This document shows positions 15,898-23,427 of a stretch of DNA of 26,221 nt, piece by piece. Position 1 is the stretch's first letter; the number at the start of each line of letters is the position of its first letter. The DNA lies in NCBI RefSeq assembly GCF_938030755.1, contig NZ_CALHIF010000025.1, positions 1-26,221 of the forward strand. The letters are read 5' to 3'. A program made the position numbers and the translations under genes. The notes beneath the pieces were generated by a model. The model saw only the letters and a program-made list of their open reading frames with translations. It made no database searches and was not told the origin of the DNA. Origin of the DNA: an uncultured Granulicatella sp. Its GTDB lineage: Bacteria; Bacillota; Bacilli; Lactobacillales; Aerococcaceae.

Positions 15898-16824
15898 ATG
15901 ACATCAGTATTTAAAGAATTAAAATTAGAGTTAGAAAAGACTGAACGATTAGACAAGGTATTGACTGCCGAGCTTGCTCTAAGTAGAAGCACGATTCAAA
16001 GTTGGCTAAAATCAGGGCTTATTTCAGTTAACGGGGAAGTCGTGAAATCAAATTATAAAGCACAATCTGGGGATGAAGTTACAATTCTTCAAAAAGAGGA
16101 AGAAGCTATTACGATTCAACCAGAAAATATTCCACTAGATATCGTTTTCGAAGATGATTCATTAATTGTAGTTAATAAACCAAGTGGTATGGTTGTTCAT
16201 CCTTCCAAAGGTCATTATAGCGGAACGCTAGTAAACGCTTTGTTATATCATTCGAATAGCTTATCAGATAGCACGAGCGAAGAAATCTATCGTCCAGGAT
16301 TAGTTCATCGTATTGATAAAGATACAAGTGGCTTATTAGTCATTGCTAAAAATAATGATGTTCACAAAAAATTGGCTGAACAGATTGCTGAAAATAAGAT
16401 GAACCGTGAGTATATTGCCATTGTAGATGGACACTTTGCGCACGAAACAGGTGTTATTGATGCACCATTATCTCGTCATCAAACCAATCGTTTAAAAAGA
16501 GTTGTGGAAAAAGGGGGAAAGAACGCTATTACGCATTTCGAAGTTCTAGATTCTGTTTCAGACTATTCACTCGTGTCTTGCCGTCTAGAAACTGGCAGAA
16601 CACATCAAATCAGAGCTCATATGGAATTTATTAAACATCCGATTATAAATGATCCGTTGTATCATCCAAAAGGGAAAAACGCAACAAAATTTGGTCAATT
16701 TCTACACGCAAGAACACTTAGCTTCACTCATCCAGTAACTGGAGAAGCGTTAAACTTCAAAGTAGAACCTCCAAAAGAATTTGCGGAGTTTATTCAATTG
16801 AATAAAGGCCATTTTGAAGACTAG
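15898..16824 (+). CDS. rluD: RluA-family 23S rRNA pseudouridine synthase (RluD-like)
   Basis: The 308-residue enzyme isomerises specific uridines to pseudouridine, most likely in 23S rRNA. The N-terminal S4 RNA-binding domain (RLDKVLTAELALSRSTIQSWLKSGLISVNG) is followed by the catalytic domain with NKPSGMVVHPSKGH, the catalytic Asp140 in HRIDKDTSGLLV, and the R-rich ETGRTHQIRAHM motif. RluD and its paralogues are hard to separate without alignment; the lspA neighbour is where the YlyB/RluD-type gene usually sits in Firmicutes. It starts behind TAGGAG and ends just before pyrR. Confidence 0.9.
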   Translation: MTSVFKELKLELEKTERLDKVLTAELALSRSTIQSWLKSGLISVNGEVVKSNYKAQSGDEVTILQKEEEAITIQPENIPLDIVFEDDSLIVVNKPSGMVVHPSKGHYSGTLVNALLYHSNSLSDSTSEEIYRPGLVHRIDKDTSGLLVIAKNNDVHKKLAEQIAENKMNREYIAIVDGHFAHETGVIDAPLSRHQTNRLKRVVEKGGKNAITHFEVLDSVSDYSLVSCRLETGRTHQIRAHMEFIKHPIINDPLYHPKGKNATKFGQFLHARTLSFTHPVTGEALNFKVEPPKEFAEFIQLNKGHFED

Positions 16825-16835
16825 AGGTGAAAACA

Positions 16836-17372
16836 ATGAAACAAGTGAGAGTTATGGATGAAGGCGCTATTAGTAGAGCATTAACCAGAATTTCATATGA
16901 AATTATCGAGCAACAAAAAGATGTTTCAAATTTAGTAGTGATTGGTATTAAAACAAGAGGGATTACTTTAGCAAAACGAATTGCTGAGAAAATCTCTACT
17001 TTAGAAAAGATTAAAGTGCCTGTTGGTGAAATAGATATAACATTATACCGAGATGATCGGCATGATATCGAGAATGATGAAACACCTTTATTAAATGGAA
17101 GTTCTATACCGTTTAACATCAAAGGGAAGCAAGTTGTATTAGTGGATGATGTATTATTTACAGGAAGAACCGTAAGAGCCGCGTTAGATGCAATTATGGA
17201 TATCGACAGACCTAAGCGAATTAACTTAGCAATACTTATTGATAGAGGGCATAGAGAACTTCCAATTCGCCCAGATTTCATTGGGAAAAATGTGCCTACT
17301 TCCTTAGAAGAAGTTATCCATGTTCGTTTACTGGAAGATGATGATTCTGAAGAGGTCATTATTGAAAATTAG
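16836..17372 (+). CDS. pyrR: PyrR: pyr operon attenuator protein / uracil phosphoribosyltransferase
   Basis: PyrR binds pyr mRNA in response to UMP and favours termination; many homologues also make UMP from uracil and PRPP. I start it at ATG 16836 (AGAGGTG upstream) rather than GTG 16827, giving 178 residues, the usual length. The PRPP-binding motif VVLVDDVLFTGRTVRAA is at about residues 100-116, with the acidic pair Asp104-Asp105. VIGIKTRG and AILIDRGHRELPI are also typical. It is the last gene of the lspA-rluD-pyrR unit and is closed by a terminator. The pyr biosynthetic genes that usually follow are absent, so its target leaders must lie elsewhere. Confidence 0.93.
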   Translation: MKQVRVMDEGAISRALTRISYEIIEQQKDVSNLVVIGIKTRGITLAKRIAEKISTLEKIKVPVGEIDITLYRDDRHDIENDETPLLNGSSIPFNIKGKQVVLVDDVLFTGRTVRAALDAIMDIDRPKRINLAILIDRGHRELPIRPDFIGKNVPTSLEEVIHVRLLEDDDSEEVIIEN

Positions 17373-17378
17373 TATGAT

Positions 17379-17410
17379 TACCTTCTCATTAGTGAGAGGG
17401 TATTTTTTTT
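17379..17410 (+). terminator. Intrinsic terminator after pyrR
   Basis: TACCTTCTCA (17379-17388) pairs with TGAGAGGGTA (17393-17402), with one T-G wobble, and a run of eight T follows (17403-17410). Confidence 0.88.
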
Positions 17411-17557
17411 ATATTCTTAACGAACAAAACAGATATTTTCGTAATATTCATAATATAATTTTATGAATTCTTCCTATATATATAACCATATTGCTTATTT
17501 CAAAACGTTCGTAAAGTAAACGCAAACAATCATAAAACTGATTATTCGATTAGTTCT

Positions 17558-17572
17558 TTGAAAACGGTTGTA
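17558..17572 (+). promoter_or_regulatory. Candidate cre (CcpA) site
   Basis: TTGAAAACGGTTGTA agrees with the consensus WTGNAANCGNWNNCW at every fixed position except the C near the end. It overlaps the -35 hexamer at 17568-17573, a placement expected to repress. Carbon catabolite control of an ascorbate operon would be natural. Confidence 0.5.
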
Positions 17573-17596
17573 ACCCAAAATTCTTTATACTATACT
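17568..17596 (+). promoter_or_regulatory. Promoter of the ula operon
   Basis: TTGTAA (17568-17573) and TATACT (17591-17596) are separated by 17 bases. The start would fall near 17603, giving a leader of about 95 bases before ulaD. Confidence 0.6.
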
Positions 17597-17696
17597 AATA
17601 CCATGAATTGGTACCGTAACTTATTAAATGATCATTTACGTGAGACGTTACGATTTTATGATTATTTAAGGCAAGATAGAAAAGGAGAATGATATA

Positions 17697-18335
17697 ATGG
17701 CAATTCCTAATTTACAAGTTGCTTTGGACCACAACCGTATCGAAGATGCATTAAAAGATGCGCTTGCGGTTGGAAACGAAGTGGACATTATTGAAGCAGG
17801 AACAATTTTACTTTTAAACGAAGGGGATAAAGCAATCAAATGCTTACGTAGTGCTTTTCCTGATAAAGTAATCATTGCTGATACAAAATGTGCTGACGCT
17901 GGTACAACAGTTGCTAAAAACGTTGCCCAAGCTGGAGCAGACTGGATGACAGTAATTTGTTGCGCTACAATTCCAACTATGGAAGCTGCAAACAAAGAAG
18001 TAAAATCACTACAAGTTGAATTGTATGGAGATTGGACTTTCGAACAAGCACAACAATGGAGAGATGCTGGTATCGACCAAGCAATCTTCCACCAAAGTCG
18101 CGACGCTCTATTTGCAGGAGCTACTTGGACTGAATCTGATTTGAACAAAATCCGTCGTTTAATCGACATGGGATTCAAAGTTTCAGCTACAGGCGGATTA
18201 ACAAAAGACACATTAAAAGTGTTTGAAGGAATTCCAATTTATACATTCATCGCAGGACGCGGAATCTACGCTACTGAAAACCCAGCGCAATCTGCTCGTG
18301 AATTTAAAGAAGAAATCAAACGTATCTGGGGTTAA
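17697..18335 (+). CDS. ulaD: 3-keto-L-gulonate-6-phosphate decarboxylase
   Basis: UlaD converts 3-keto-L-gulonate-6-phosphate to L-xylulose-5-phosphate in ascorbate breakdown. The 212-residue protein belongs to the OMP decarboxylase suprafamily. Visible active-site residues are Asp11 (ALDH), Glu33 (IIEAGT), the D-x-K-x-x-D motif Asp62-Lys64-Asp67 (ADTKCADAGT), and FHQSRD with His132 and Arg135. The phosphate-binding end is ATGG followed by IAGRGI. The related hexulose-6-phosphate synthase is the main alternative, but the ulaG, ulaA and ulaE neighbours decide for UlaD. AAAAGGAG precedes the ATG. It is first in the operon, unlike the transport-first order of E. coli. Confidence 0.93.
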   Translation: MAIPNLQVALDHNRIEDALKDALAVGNEVDIIEAGTILLLNEGDKAIKCLRSAFPDKVIIADTKCADAGTTVAKNVAQAGADWMTVICCATIPTMEAANKEVKSLQVELYGDWTFEQAQQWRDAGIDQAIFHQSRDALFAGATWTESDLNKIRRLIDMGFKVSATGGLTKDTLKVFEGIPIYTFIAGRGIYATENPAQSAREFKEEIKRIWG

Positions 18336-18353
18336 TCTCAAGGAGGAAAAATA

Positions 18354-19415
18354 ATGGCAAATATCAAAGATGTAACAAAAGAATCTTGGATCTTATCAAC
18401 TTTCCCAGAGTGGGGAACTTGGTTAAACGAAGAAATCGAACGCGAAGAAGTGAAACCTGGAACATTCGCTATGTGGTGGTTAGGATGTACTGGTATCTGG
18501 TTAAAATCAGAAAGAAATACTAACATCTTATGCGACTTATGGTGTGGAACTGGTAAACGTAGCCACGGTAACGGAAAAATGAAAACTGGTCACCAAATGC
18601 AACGTATGAGTGGTTGCCAAAACTTACAACCAAACTTACGTACACAACCATTCGTAATCGATCCGTTTGAAGTGAAAAATGTTGATGCTTTAGTAGTAAC
18701 ACACATCCACTCAGACCACTTAGACATTAACACAGCAGCTGCAGTTGCTAACAACTGTCCAGAAGCTAAATTCGTAGGACCACAAGAAGTAGTAAACACT
18801 TGGTTAGGTTGGGGAGTTCCTGCTGAACGTACAATCGTTGTACACCCAGGAGACTCAGTTCAAATCAAAGACATCGAAATCGTTGCTTTAGAAGCATTTG
18901 ACCGTACCGCTTTAGTAACTGCTAAAGACGGTGAAGTTCTTAAAGGCAAAATGCCTCAAGACATGGACGAAATCGCTGTTAACTACTTATTCAAAACAAG
19001 TGGTGGTAACTTATATCATGCAGGAGATTCTCACTACTCAAACATGTTTGCTAAACATGGGAACGAACATGAAATTGATGTGTGCTTAGGTGCTTACGGC
19101 GAAAACCCTCGTGGTATCACTGATAAAGTGACTTCAGTGGATATGTTACGTATGGCTGAATCATTAAACGCTAAAGTAGTTATCCCAGTTCACTATGACA
19201 TTTGGGCTAACTTCCAAGCAGATCCAAAAGAAATTACAGAAATCTGGAAATTCAAGAAAGATCGCTTAGAATACAAATTCAAACCATTCATCTGGCAAGT
19301 AGGTGGTAAATATACTTACCCAACTGACAAAGATAAATTAGAATTCAACTTCTACCGTGGATTTGACGATGTATTCTCTATTGAGAATGACGTACCATTC
19401 CCATCATTCTTATAA
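18354..19415 (+). CDS. ulaG: L-ascorbate-6-phosphate lactonase
   Basis: UlaG hydrolyses L-ascorbate-6-phosphate to 3-keto-L-gulonate-6-phosphate. The 353-residue protein has the metallo-beta-lactamase fold; the metal-binding motif THIHSDHLD spans about residues 116-124 (His117, His119, Asp121, His122). Further ligands are in YHAGDSHYS and VIPVHYDIW. The N-terminal SWILSTFPEWGTWLNEEI and the WWLGCTGIWLKS block are characteristic of UlaG. It lies 18 bases after ulaD behind AAGGAGG. Codons ending in C for Asn, Asp, His and Tyr are unusually common, as in efp, suggesting strong expression. An intercistronic hairpin follows. Confidence 0.95.
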   Translation: MANIKDVTKESWILSTFPEWGTWLNEEIEREEVKPGTFAMWWLGCTGIWLKSERNTNILCDLWCGTGKRSHGNGKMKTGHQMQRMSGCQNLQPNLRTQPFVIDPFEVKNVDALVVTHIHSDHLDINTAAAVANNCPEAKFVGPQEVVNTWLGWGVPAERTIVVHPGDSVQIKDIEIVALEAFDRTALVTAKDGEVLKGKMPQDMDEIAVNYLFKTSGGNLYHAGDSHYSNMFAKHGNEHEIDVCLGAYGENPRGITDKVTSVDMLRMAESLNAKVVIPVHYDIWANFQADPKEITEIWKFKKDRLEYKFKPFIWQVGGKYTYPTDKDKLEFNFYRGFDDVFSIENDVPFPSFL

Positions 19416-19439
19416 TATTGTCATTAAATAAATTTGGAG

Positions 19440-19466
19440 AGCTTAGAGCTTAACCCACTCTAGGCT
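19440..19466 (+). other. Intercistronic hairpin between ulaG and ulaC
   Basis: AGCTTAGAG (19440-19448) pairs with CTCTAGGCT (19458-19466), with one wobble and a 9-base loop. There is no T-run, so it is more likely an RNA-stability or processing element than a terminator. Confidence 0.55.
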
Positions 19467-19518
19467 TTATCAAAATGGAATAATGAATACGATTTCTTAA
19501 TAACACAAGGAGGAAGAT

Positions 19519-19968
19519 ATGTTAAAAGAAATTATCGAAAACGGTCGCTTTTCGTTCCAAAAAGGTTCATTAACATGGGAAGATGCGATTAAAACAGCAT
19601 GCCAACCTTTAATTGAACAAAAGGTGATCGAACCTGAATATCCAGGTTATATTATTAGTAATGTTCATGAATTTGGACCTTACATCGTAATTGCGCCAGA
19701 GATTTGTATCCCTCATGCTCAAGAAGGAAAAGGAGTAAATGATACTGCTGTAGCATTTATGAACATTGAAGAAGCTGTGGACTTTGGGCCAGGTGCTGAC
19801 TACAAACCACATTTATTCTTCGTATTAGCATCAACAGATAATGAAAAACACTTAAATAACTTATCAGAGTTAGTGACATTATTAGATGATGAATCAGTTA
19901 TTAATGCGTTTGTTGAAGCGCGTTCAAAAGAGGATTTAGAAAAAATTTTAAAAGGAATAGGTGAATAA
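19519..19968 (+). CDS. ulaC: PTS ascorbate-type EIIA component
   Basis: UlaC passes phosphate from HPr to the EIIB domain of the ascorbate phosphotransferase system. The 149-residue protein belongs to the mannitol/fructose-type EIIA superfamily. The phospho-accepting His is His66 in CIPHAQEG, and the conserved VAFMNIEEAVDFG and HLFFVLASTDNEKHL blocks follow. AAGGAGG lies just before the ATG. It is separated by only two bases from ulaA, and its position beside UlaA and UlaB identifies the system. In E. coli the equivalent gene comes after ulaA and ulaB; here it precedes ulaA. Confidence 0.93.
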   Translation: MLKEIIENGRFSFQKGSLTWEDAIKTACQPLIEQKVIEPEYPGYIISNVHEFGPYIVIAPEICIPHAQEGKGVNDTAVAFMNIEEAVDFGPGADYKPHLFFVLASTDNEKHLNNLSELVTLLDDESVINAFVEARSKEDLEKILKGIGE

Positions 19969-19970
19969 TA

Positions 19971-21467
19971 ATGGATTTTTTATTCAGTTTTTGGCAATTC
20001 TTCTACGCTAACATTTTTACAAAACCACAATACTTTGTTGGTTTAATCGTTTTAGTTGGTTATTTACTATTGGGTCGTAAATGGTACGATGCATTAGCAG
20101 GTTTTATTAAAGCAGTTGTAGGTTACATGATCTTAAACGTAGCTGCTGGCGGATTGGTTTCAAACTTCCGTCCTGTATTAGCAGCATTAGGGGATCGTTT
20201 CGGATTACAAGCTGCAGTTATAGACCCATATTTTGGTCAAGCTGCTGCTGAAGCTGCATTAAAATCAGCTGGTCATGCTACTGGTTTAACAGTACAAGTA
20301 TTATTAGTTGCGTTCTTAACGAACTTAGTATTAGTGATTTTCCGTAAATTAACTAAAGTTCGTACAGTATTCATCACTGGTCACATCATGGTGCAACAAT
20401 CTGCTACAGCAACTTGGTTAATGGCTTTAGCTTTAGGAGATAACGTTAACCAATTACAATTTGTAATCTTATTAGGTATTGTATTAGGTGTTTATTGGGC
20501 TGTAGCCGCAAACTTAACAGTAGAAGCTACACAAGAATTAACAGAAGGCGGCGGATTTGCAATTGGTCACCAACAAATGTTTGGGGTTTGGTTAGTTGAC
20601 AAATTAGCTCCTAAATTCTCAGGTAAAAACGACAAGAAGATTGAAGATCTTGAATTACCAGGTTTCTTATCAATCTTTAAAGAATCAATCGTTGCAACAT
20701 CAATCTTAATGATCGTGTTCTTCGGTGCAATCTTATTAGTATTAGGTAAAGACTACTTAGTAGGTGTAAATGGACAAGAATTAACAGTTGCTGCTTCTAA
20801 ATTCAAAATGACTACATTAAAAGCAACTGACGACTTCTTCTTCTACATTTTACAAACAGCATTAACATTCACTGTTTATGTTCAAATCTTACAATTAGGG
20901 GTTCGTTTATTCGTTGCTGAGTTATCAGAAGCGTTCCAAGGTATCTCTAACAAATTATTACCAGGTTCTATGCCAGCGGTTGACTGTGCTGCAGTTTACG
21001 GATTCGGTTCTCCAAACGCTGTAACAGTTGGTTTCTTATTCGGGGTATTAGGGCAAATCGTAGCAATCTTAGGATTAATCGTGTTCAAATCACCAGTATT
21101 AATCATCACTGGATTCGTGCCAGTATTCTTCGACAACGCTACATTTGCAGTTTATGCTAACCATAAAGGTGGTTTACGTGCTGCTTCAATCTTGACATTC
21201 TTATCAGGTGTGATCCAAGTATTAGGTGGAGCTGTCGCAGCTGGTGCGTTTGGTTTAGCTGCATATGGTGGATGGCATGGTAACTTTGACTGGGATACAA
21301 TCTGGGTTGGATTCGGATTCTTAATGCAAAACTTCCAATACATTGGTTTAGGAATTGTGTTAATTATTCTTTTAGCAATCCCACAATTACAATACAGCAA
21401 AAACAAAGAACATTACTTCACTATTGCTGAAGACTATGAAACTTATTTAGAGTCTAAGCAAAACTAA
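19971..21467 (+). CDS. ulaA: PTS ascorbate-specific EIIC permease
   Basis: UlaA is the membrane channel that imports L-ascorbate while it is phosphorylated. The 498-residue protein is strongly hydrophobic, with about ten to eleven membrane segments. Typical blocks include QYFVGLIVLVGYLLLGRKWYD near the N-terminus, AGHATGLTVQ-like sequence (SAGHATGLTVQ), TGHIMVQQ, GGGFAIGHQQMFG, LPGSMPAVDCAAVYGFGSPNAV, and GFVPVFFDNATFAVYAN. The family is dimeric and belongs to a separate PTS permease superfamily from the glucose type. The C-terminal tail is hydrophilic and somewhat longer than E. coli UlaA. It begins two bases after ulaC. Confidence 0.95.
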   Translation: MDFLFSFWQFFYANIFTKPQYFVGLIVLVGYLLLGRKWYDALAGFIKAVVGYMILNVAAGGLVSNFRPVLAALGDRFGLQAAVIDPYFGQAAAEAALKSAGHATGLTVQVLLVAFLTNLVLVIFRKLTKVRTVFITGHIMVQQSATATWLMALALGDNVNQLQFVILLGIVLGVYWAVAANLTVEATQELTEGGGFAIGHQQMFGVWLVDKLAPKFSGKNDKKIEDLELPGFLSIFKESIVATSILMIVFFGAILLVLGKDYLVGVNGQELTVAASKFKMTTLKATDDFFFYILQTALTFTVYVQILQLGVRLFVAELSEAFQGISNKLLPGSMPAVDCAAVYGFGSPNAVTVGFLFGVLGQIVAILGLIVFKSPVLIITGFVPVFFDNATFAVYANHKGGLRAASILTFLSGVIQVLGGAVAAGAFGLAAYGGWHGNFDWDTIWVGFGFLMQNFQYIGLGIVLIILLAIPQLQYSKNKEHYFTIAEDYETYLESKQN

Positions 21468-21498
21468 TTTAATTAAGTAAAAGATTATAGTAAAATTA

Positions 21499-21530
21499 GG
21501 GTATCGGGTAGTGTTTTCTATCCGATACTC
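21499..21530 (+). other. Intercistronic hairpin between ulaA and ulaB
   Basis: GGGTATCGGGTAG (21499-21511) pairs with CTATCCGATACTC (21518-21530) across a 6-base loop; two of the 13 pairs are G-T wobbles. No T-run follows, and the ulaB ribosome binding site (AAGGAG) is 10 bases downstream. It may protect the upstream message or mark a processing point. Confidence 0.65.
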
Positions 21531-21554
21531 TAACAATATAAGGAGATGTAGAAT

Positions 21555-21839
21555 ATGAAAGTATTAGCAGCGTGCGGAAGCGGAATGGGCTCAAGCCAAA
21601 TTATTAAAATGAAATTAACAAATGTATTCAGAAAATTGAATATTCCTTTAGAAGTTCACCACTGTGCAGTTTCTGAAGCAAAATCTTCAGCAAAAAACTA
21701 TGATTTAGTAGTTATTTCATCAGCTTTATTAGAAGTTTTTGATGGTTTAGACTTACCAAACACTAAAATTGTAGGCTTACAAAACTTATTATCTGAAAAA
21801 GAAATGACTGAAAAAATTTCTGAAGCTTTAGGCCTTTAA
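21555..21839 (+). CDS. ulaB: PTS ascorbate-specific EIIB component
   Basis: UlaB carries the phosphoryl group from UlaC to the incoming ascorbate. The 94-residue protein has the lactose/cellobiose-type EIIB fold; the phospho-Cys is Cys7 in AACGSGMGSSQIIKM, the typical P-loop. The rest alternates strands and helices, as expected (YDLVVISSALLEVF). AAGGAG precedes the ATG. It is separated from ulaA by a hairpin and is followed 14 bases later by ulaF. The assignment is secure from the motif plus context. Confidence 0.94.
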   Translation: MKVLAACGSGMGSSQIIKMKLTNVFRKLNIPLEVHHCAVSEAKSSAKNYDLVVISSALLEVFDGLDLPNTKIVGLQNLLSEKEMTEKISEALGL

Positions 21840-21853
21840 GAAGGGATTCTACA

Positions 21854-22543
21854 ATGGCATACGAACAATTAAAAGAACGTGTATTTAAAGCAAACTTAGA
21901 GTTACCAAAACATGGATTAGTAATTTTTACATGGGGTAACGTGTCAGAATACGACCGTGAAGCAGGCGTTATCGCAATCAAACCTTCTGGAGTGGATTAT
22001 GACAAATTAACTGCTGACGATATCGTCATTGTTGATATTGACGGAAACAAAGTAGAAGGAGCTTTAAAACCCTCTTCAGACTTAGATACTCATTTAGAAA
22101 TTTATCGTAATTTTAAAGATGTAAATGGGGTAGTGCATACTCACTCTCTATGGGCAACTACAATGGCTCAACAAGGACAAGAAATTCCTGCATTCGGTAC
22201 AACACAAGGAGATTACTTCTACGGTACAATCCCTTGTACTCGTGAAATGACAGAAGCAGAAATCAAAGGTGCTTATGAGTTAGAAACTGGTAAAGTAATC
22301 GTTGAGACTTTCCAAGATAAAGATCCAAACGCGATTCCTGCAGTTTTAGTATTTAACCATGGACCATTTGCATGGGGTAAAGACGCAATGGATGCGGTAC
22401 ACAACATTACTGTATTAGAATACGTTGCAAACATGGCTTGGCATAACTTTGCTTTAAACCCAAATATGAAGCCAATGTCACAAACAATTTTAGATAAACA
22501 CTATTTAAGAAAACATGGAGCGAATGCTTACTATGGACAATAA
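21854..22543 (+). CDS. ulaF: L-ribulose-5-phosphate 4-epimerase
   Basis: UlaF (an AraD-family class II aldolase relative) converts L-ribulose-5-phosphate to D-xylulose-5-phosphate, the last step of the pathway. The 229-residue protein shows FTWGNVSEYDRE, AIKPSGVDYDKL, the zinc ligands His95 and His97 in VVHTHSLWAT, and a further ligand region in FNHGPFAWG. The C-terminal DKHYLRKHGANAYYGQ is the typical ending. Sequence alone cannot separate it from araD or sgbE; the ula operon decides. It overlaps the ulaE gene by 11 bases. Confidence 0.93.
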   Translation: MAYEQLKERVFKANLELPKHGLVIFTWGNVSEYDREAGVIAIKPSGVDYDKLTADDIVIVDIDGNKVEGALKPSSDLDTHLEIYRNFKDVNGVVHTHSLWATTMAQQGQEIPAFGTTQGDYFYGTIPCTREMTEAEIKGAYELETGKVIVETFQDKDPNAIPAVLVFNHGPFAWGKDAMDAVHNITVLEYVANMAWHNFALNPNMKPMSQTILDKHYLRKHGANAYYGQ

Positions 22544-23384
22544 AAAGTTTTACGAACTTGGTTTGTATGAAAAATCAATGCCAAACATACTTAGTTTTAG
22601 AGAAAAGTTAGAAACCGTTAAAGCAACTGGATTTGACTTTTTAGAAATCAGTATCGATGAAACTGATGAAAAATTAAGTCGTCTAGAATGGACAAAAGAA
22701 GAACGCCAACAATTAGTAAACGGTATGTTTGAAACTGGTGTTCCAATTCGTTCAATGTGCTTAAGTGGCCACCGTAAATATCCATTTGGATCACACGACG
22801 AAGCTACTCGTGCACGTAGTCTAGAAATCATGGAAAAAGCGATTCAATTAGCAGACGATTTAGGTGTTCGTGTTATCCAATTAGCTGGATACGATGTTTA
22901 CTACGAAGAAGGAGATGCAGTAACACTTGATTACTTCATCCAAAACCTTAAAAAAGCTACTGAGATGGCTTCACAAAAAGGAATTCTTCTTGGTTTTGAA
23001 ACAATGGAAACTCCATTTATGAACACCGTAGAAAAATCGATGCGTTTTGTTGAATTAGTAAATTCTCCATACTTACAAGTATATCCAGACTCAGGTAACT
23101 TAATGAACGCTTCATTAGAACCTGGAGCCAAAAATGTTTATGAAGATATCGAATTAGGAAGAGGGCATATTGTCGCAGCTCACTTAAAAGAAACCATTCC
23201 TGGACATTATCGTGAAATTCCATTTGGTACTGGCCATATCGATTTTAAACGTATGGTAGATACATTCTTATCAATTGGAGTAAATCGTTTCACAGGTGAA
23301 TTCTGGTATGTAGGTCAAGAAAATTGGTTAGAGGATATCAAATTTGCTAATCAATTCTTAAGGTCACATTTCCCAAATAAATAG
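22533..23384 (+). CDS. ulaE: L-ribulose/L-xylulose-5-phosphate 3-epimerase
   Basis: UlaE interconverts L-xylulose-5-phosphate and L-ribulose-5-phosphate. The 283-residue protein is an AP-endonuclease-2-like TIM barrel with GLYEKSMP, FLEISIDETDEKL, RSMCLSGHRKYPFGS, VIQLAGYDVYYE, GFETMETPFMNT, YPDSGNL and the metal ligand region AAHLKETIPGHYREIPFGTGHIDF. I start at ATG 22533 (MDNKKFYELG), 11 bases inside ulaF. In-frame ATG codons at 22524 and 22515 are possible. GGAG at 22517-22520 is closer to 22524, so the start is uncertain by three residues; translation is probably coupled to ulaF. A terminator ends the operon. Confidence 0.93.
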   Translation: MDNKKFYELGLYEKSMPNILSFREKLETVKATGFDFLEISIDETDEKLSRLEWTKEERQQLVNGMFETGVPIRSMCLSGHRKYPFGSHDEATRARSLEIMEKAIQLADDLGVRVIQLAGYDVYYEEGDAVTLDYFIQNLKKATEMASQKGILLGFETMETPFMNTVEKSMRFVELVNSPYLQVYPDSGNLMNASLEPGAKNVYEDIELGRGHIVAAHLKETIPGHYREIPFGTGHIDFKRMVDTFLSIGVNRFTGEFWYVGQENWLEDIKFANQFLRSHFPNK

Positions 23385-23391
23385 TTCCTTT

Positions 23392-23427
23392 GAAACCTTC
23401 TTATATTTAGGGAGGTTTCTTTTTTTA
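23392..23427 (+). terminator. Intrinsic terminator after the ula operon
   Basis: GAAACCT (23392-23398) pairs with AGGTTTC (23413-23419), the stem can extend inward by wobble pairs, and a T-run follows at 23420-23427. Confidence 0.85.

Larger units (their letters stand above)
17411..17696 (+). promoter_or_regulatory. Regulatory region of the ula operon
   Basis: This gene-free stretch is dense in symmetric elements. In order they are: AACGAAC (17419-17425); the perfect dyad ATTCATAA/TTATGAAT (17446-17453 and 17461-17468); AACGTTCGTAA (17504-17514); a dyad with AACT/AGTT ends (17536-17555); a CcpA-like site overlapping the -35; and the promoter TTGTAA/TATACT (17568-17596). The 5' leader has ACCA/TGGT and CGTAAC (17615-17620)/GTTACG (17647-17652) stems enclosing the perfect palindrome AAATGATCATTT (17626-17637). 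No regulator gene is adjacent. The elements are seen; their functions are inferred. Confidence 0.6.

Noticed and set aside
17419..17441. PurR-box pair reading of CGAA...TTCG in the ula and phn regions
   Set aside because: The half-sites resemble PurBoxes but lie much closer together than in known PurR operators, and the downstream genes are not purine genes. Kept only as an unnamed shared motif.
16790..18211. Long reverse-strand open frames opposite pyrR (about 189 codons) and ulaD (about 181 codons)
   Set aside because: They mirror clearly recognisable genes, have low-complexity Ser/Ile-rich translations, no ribosome binding sites and no family resemblance.
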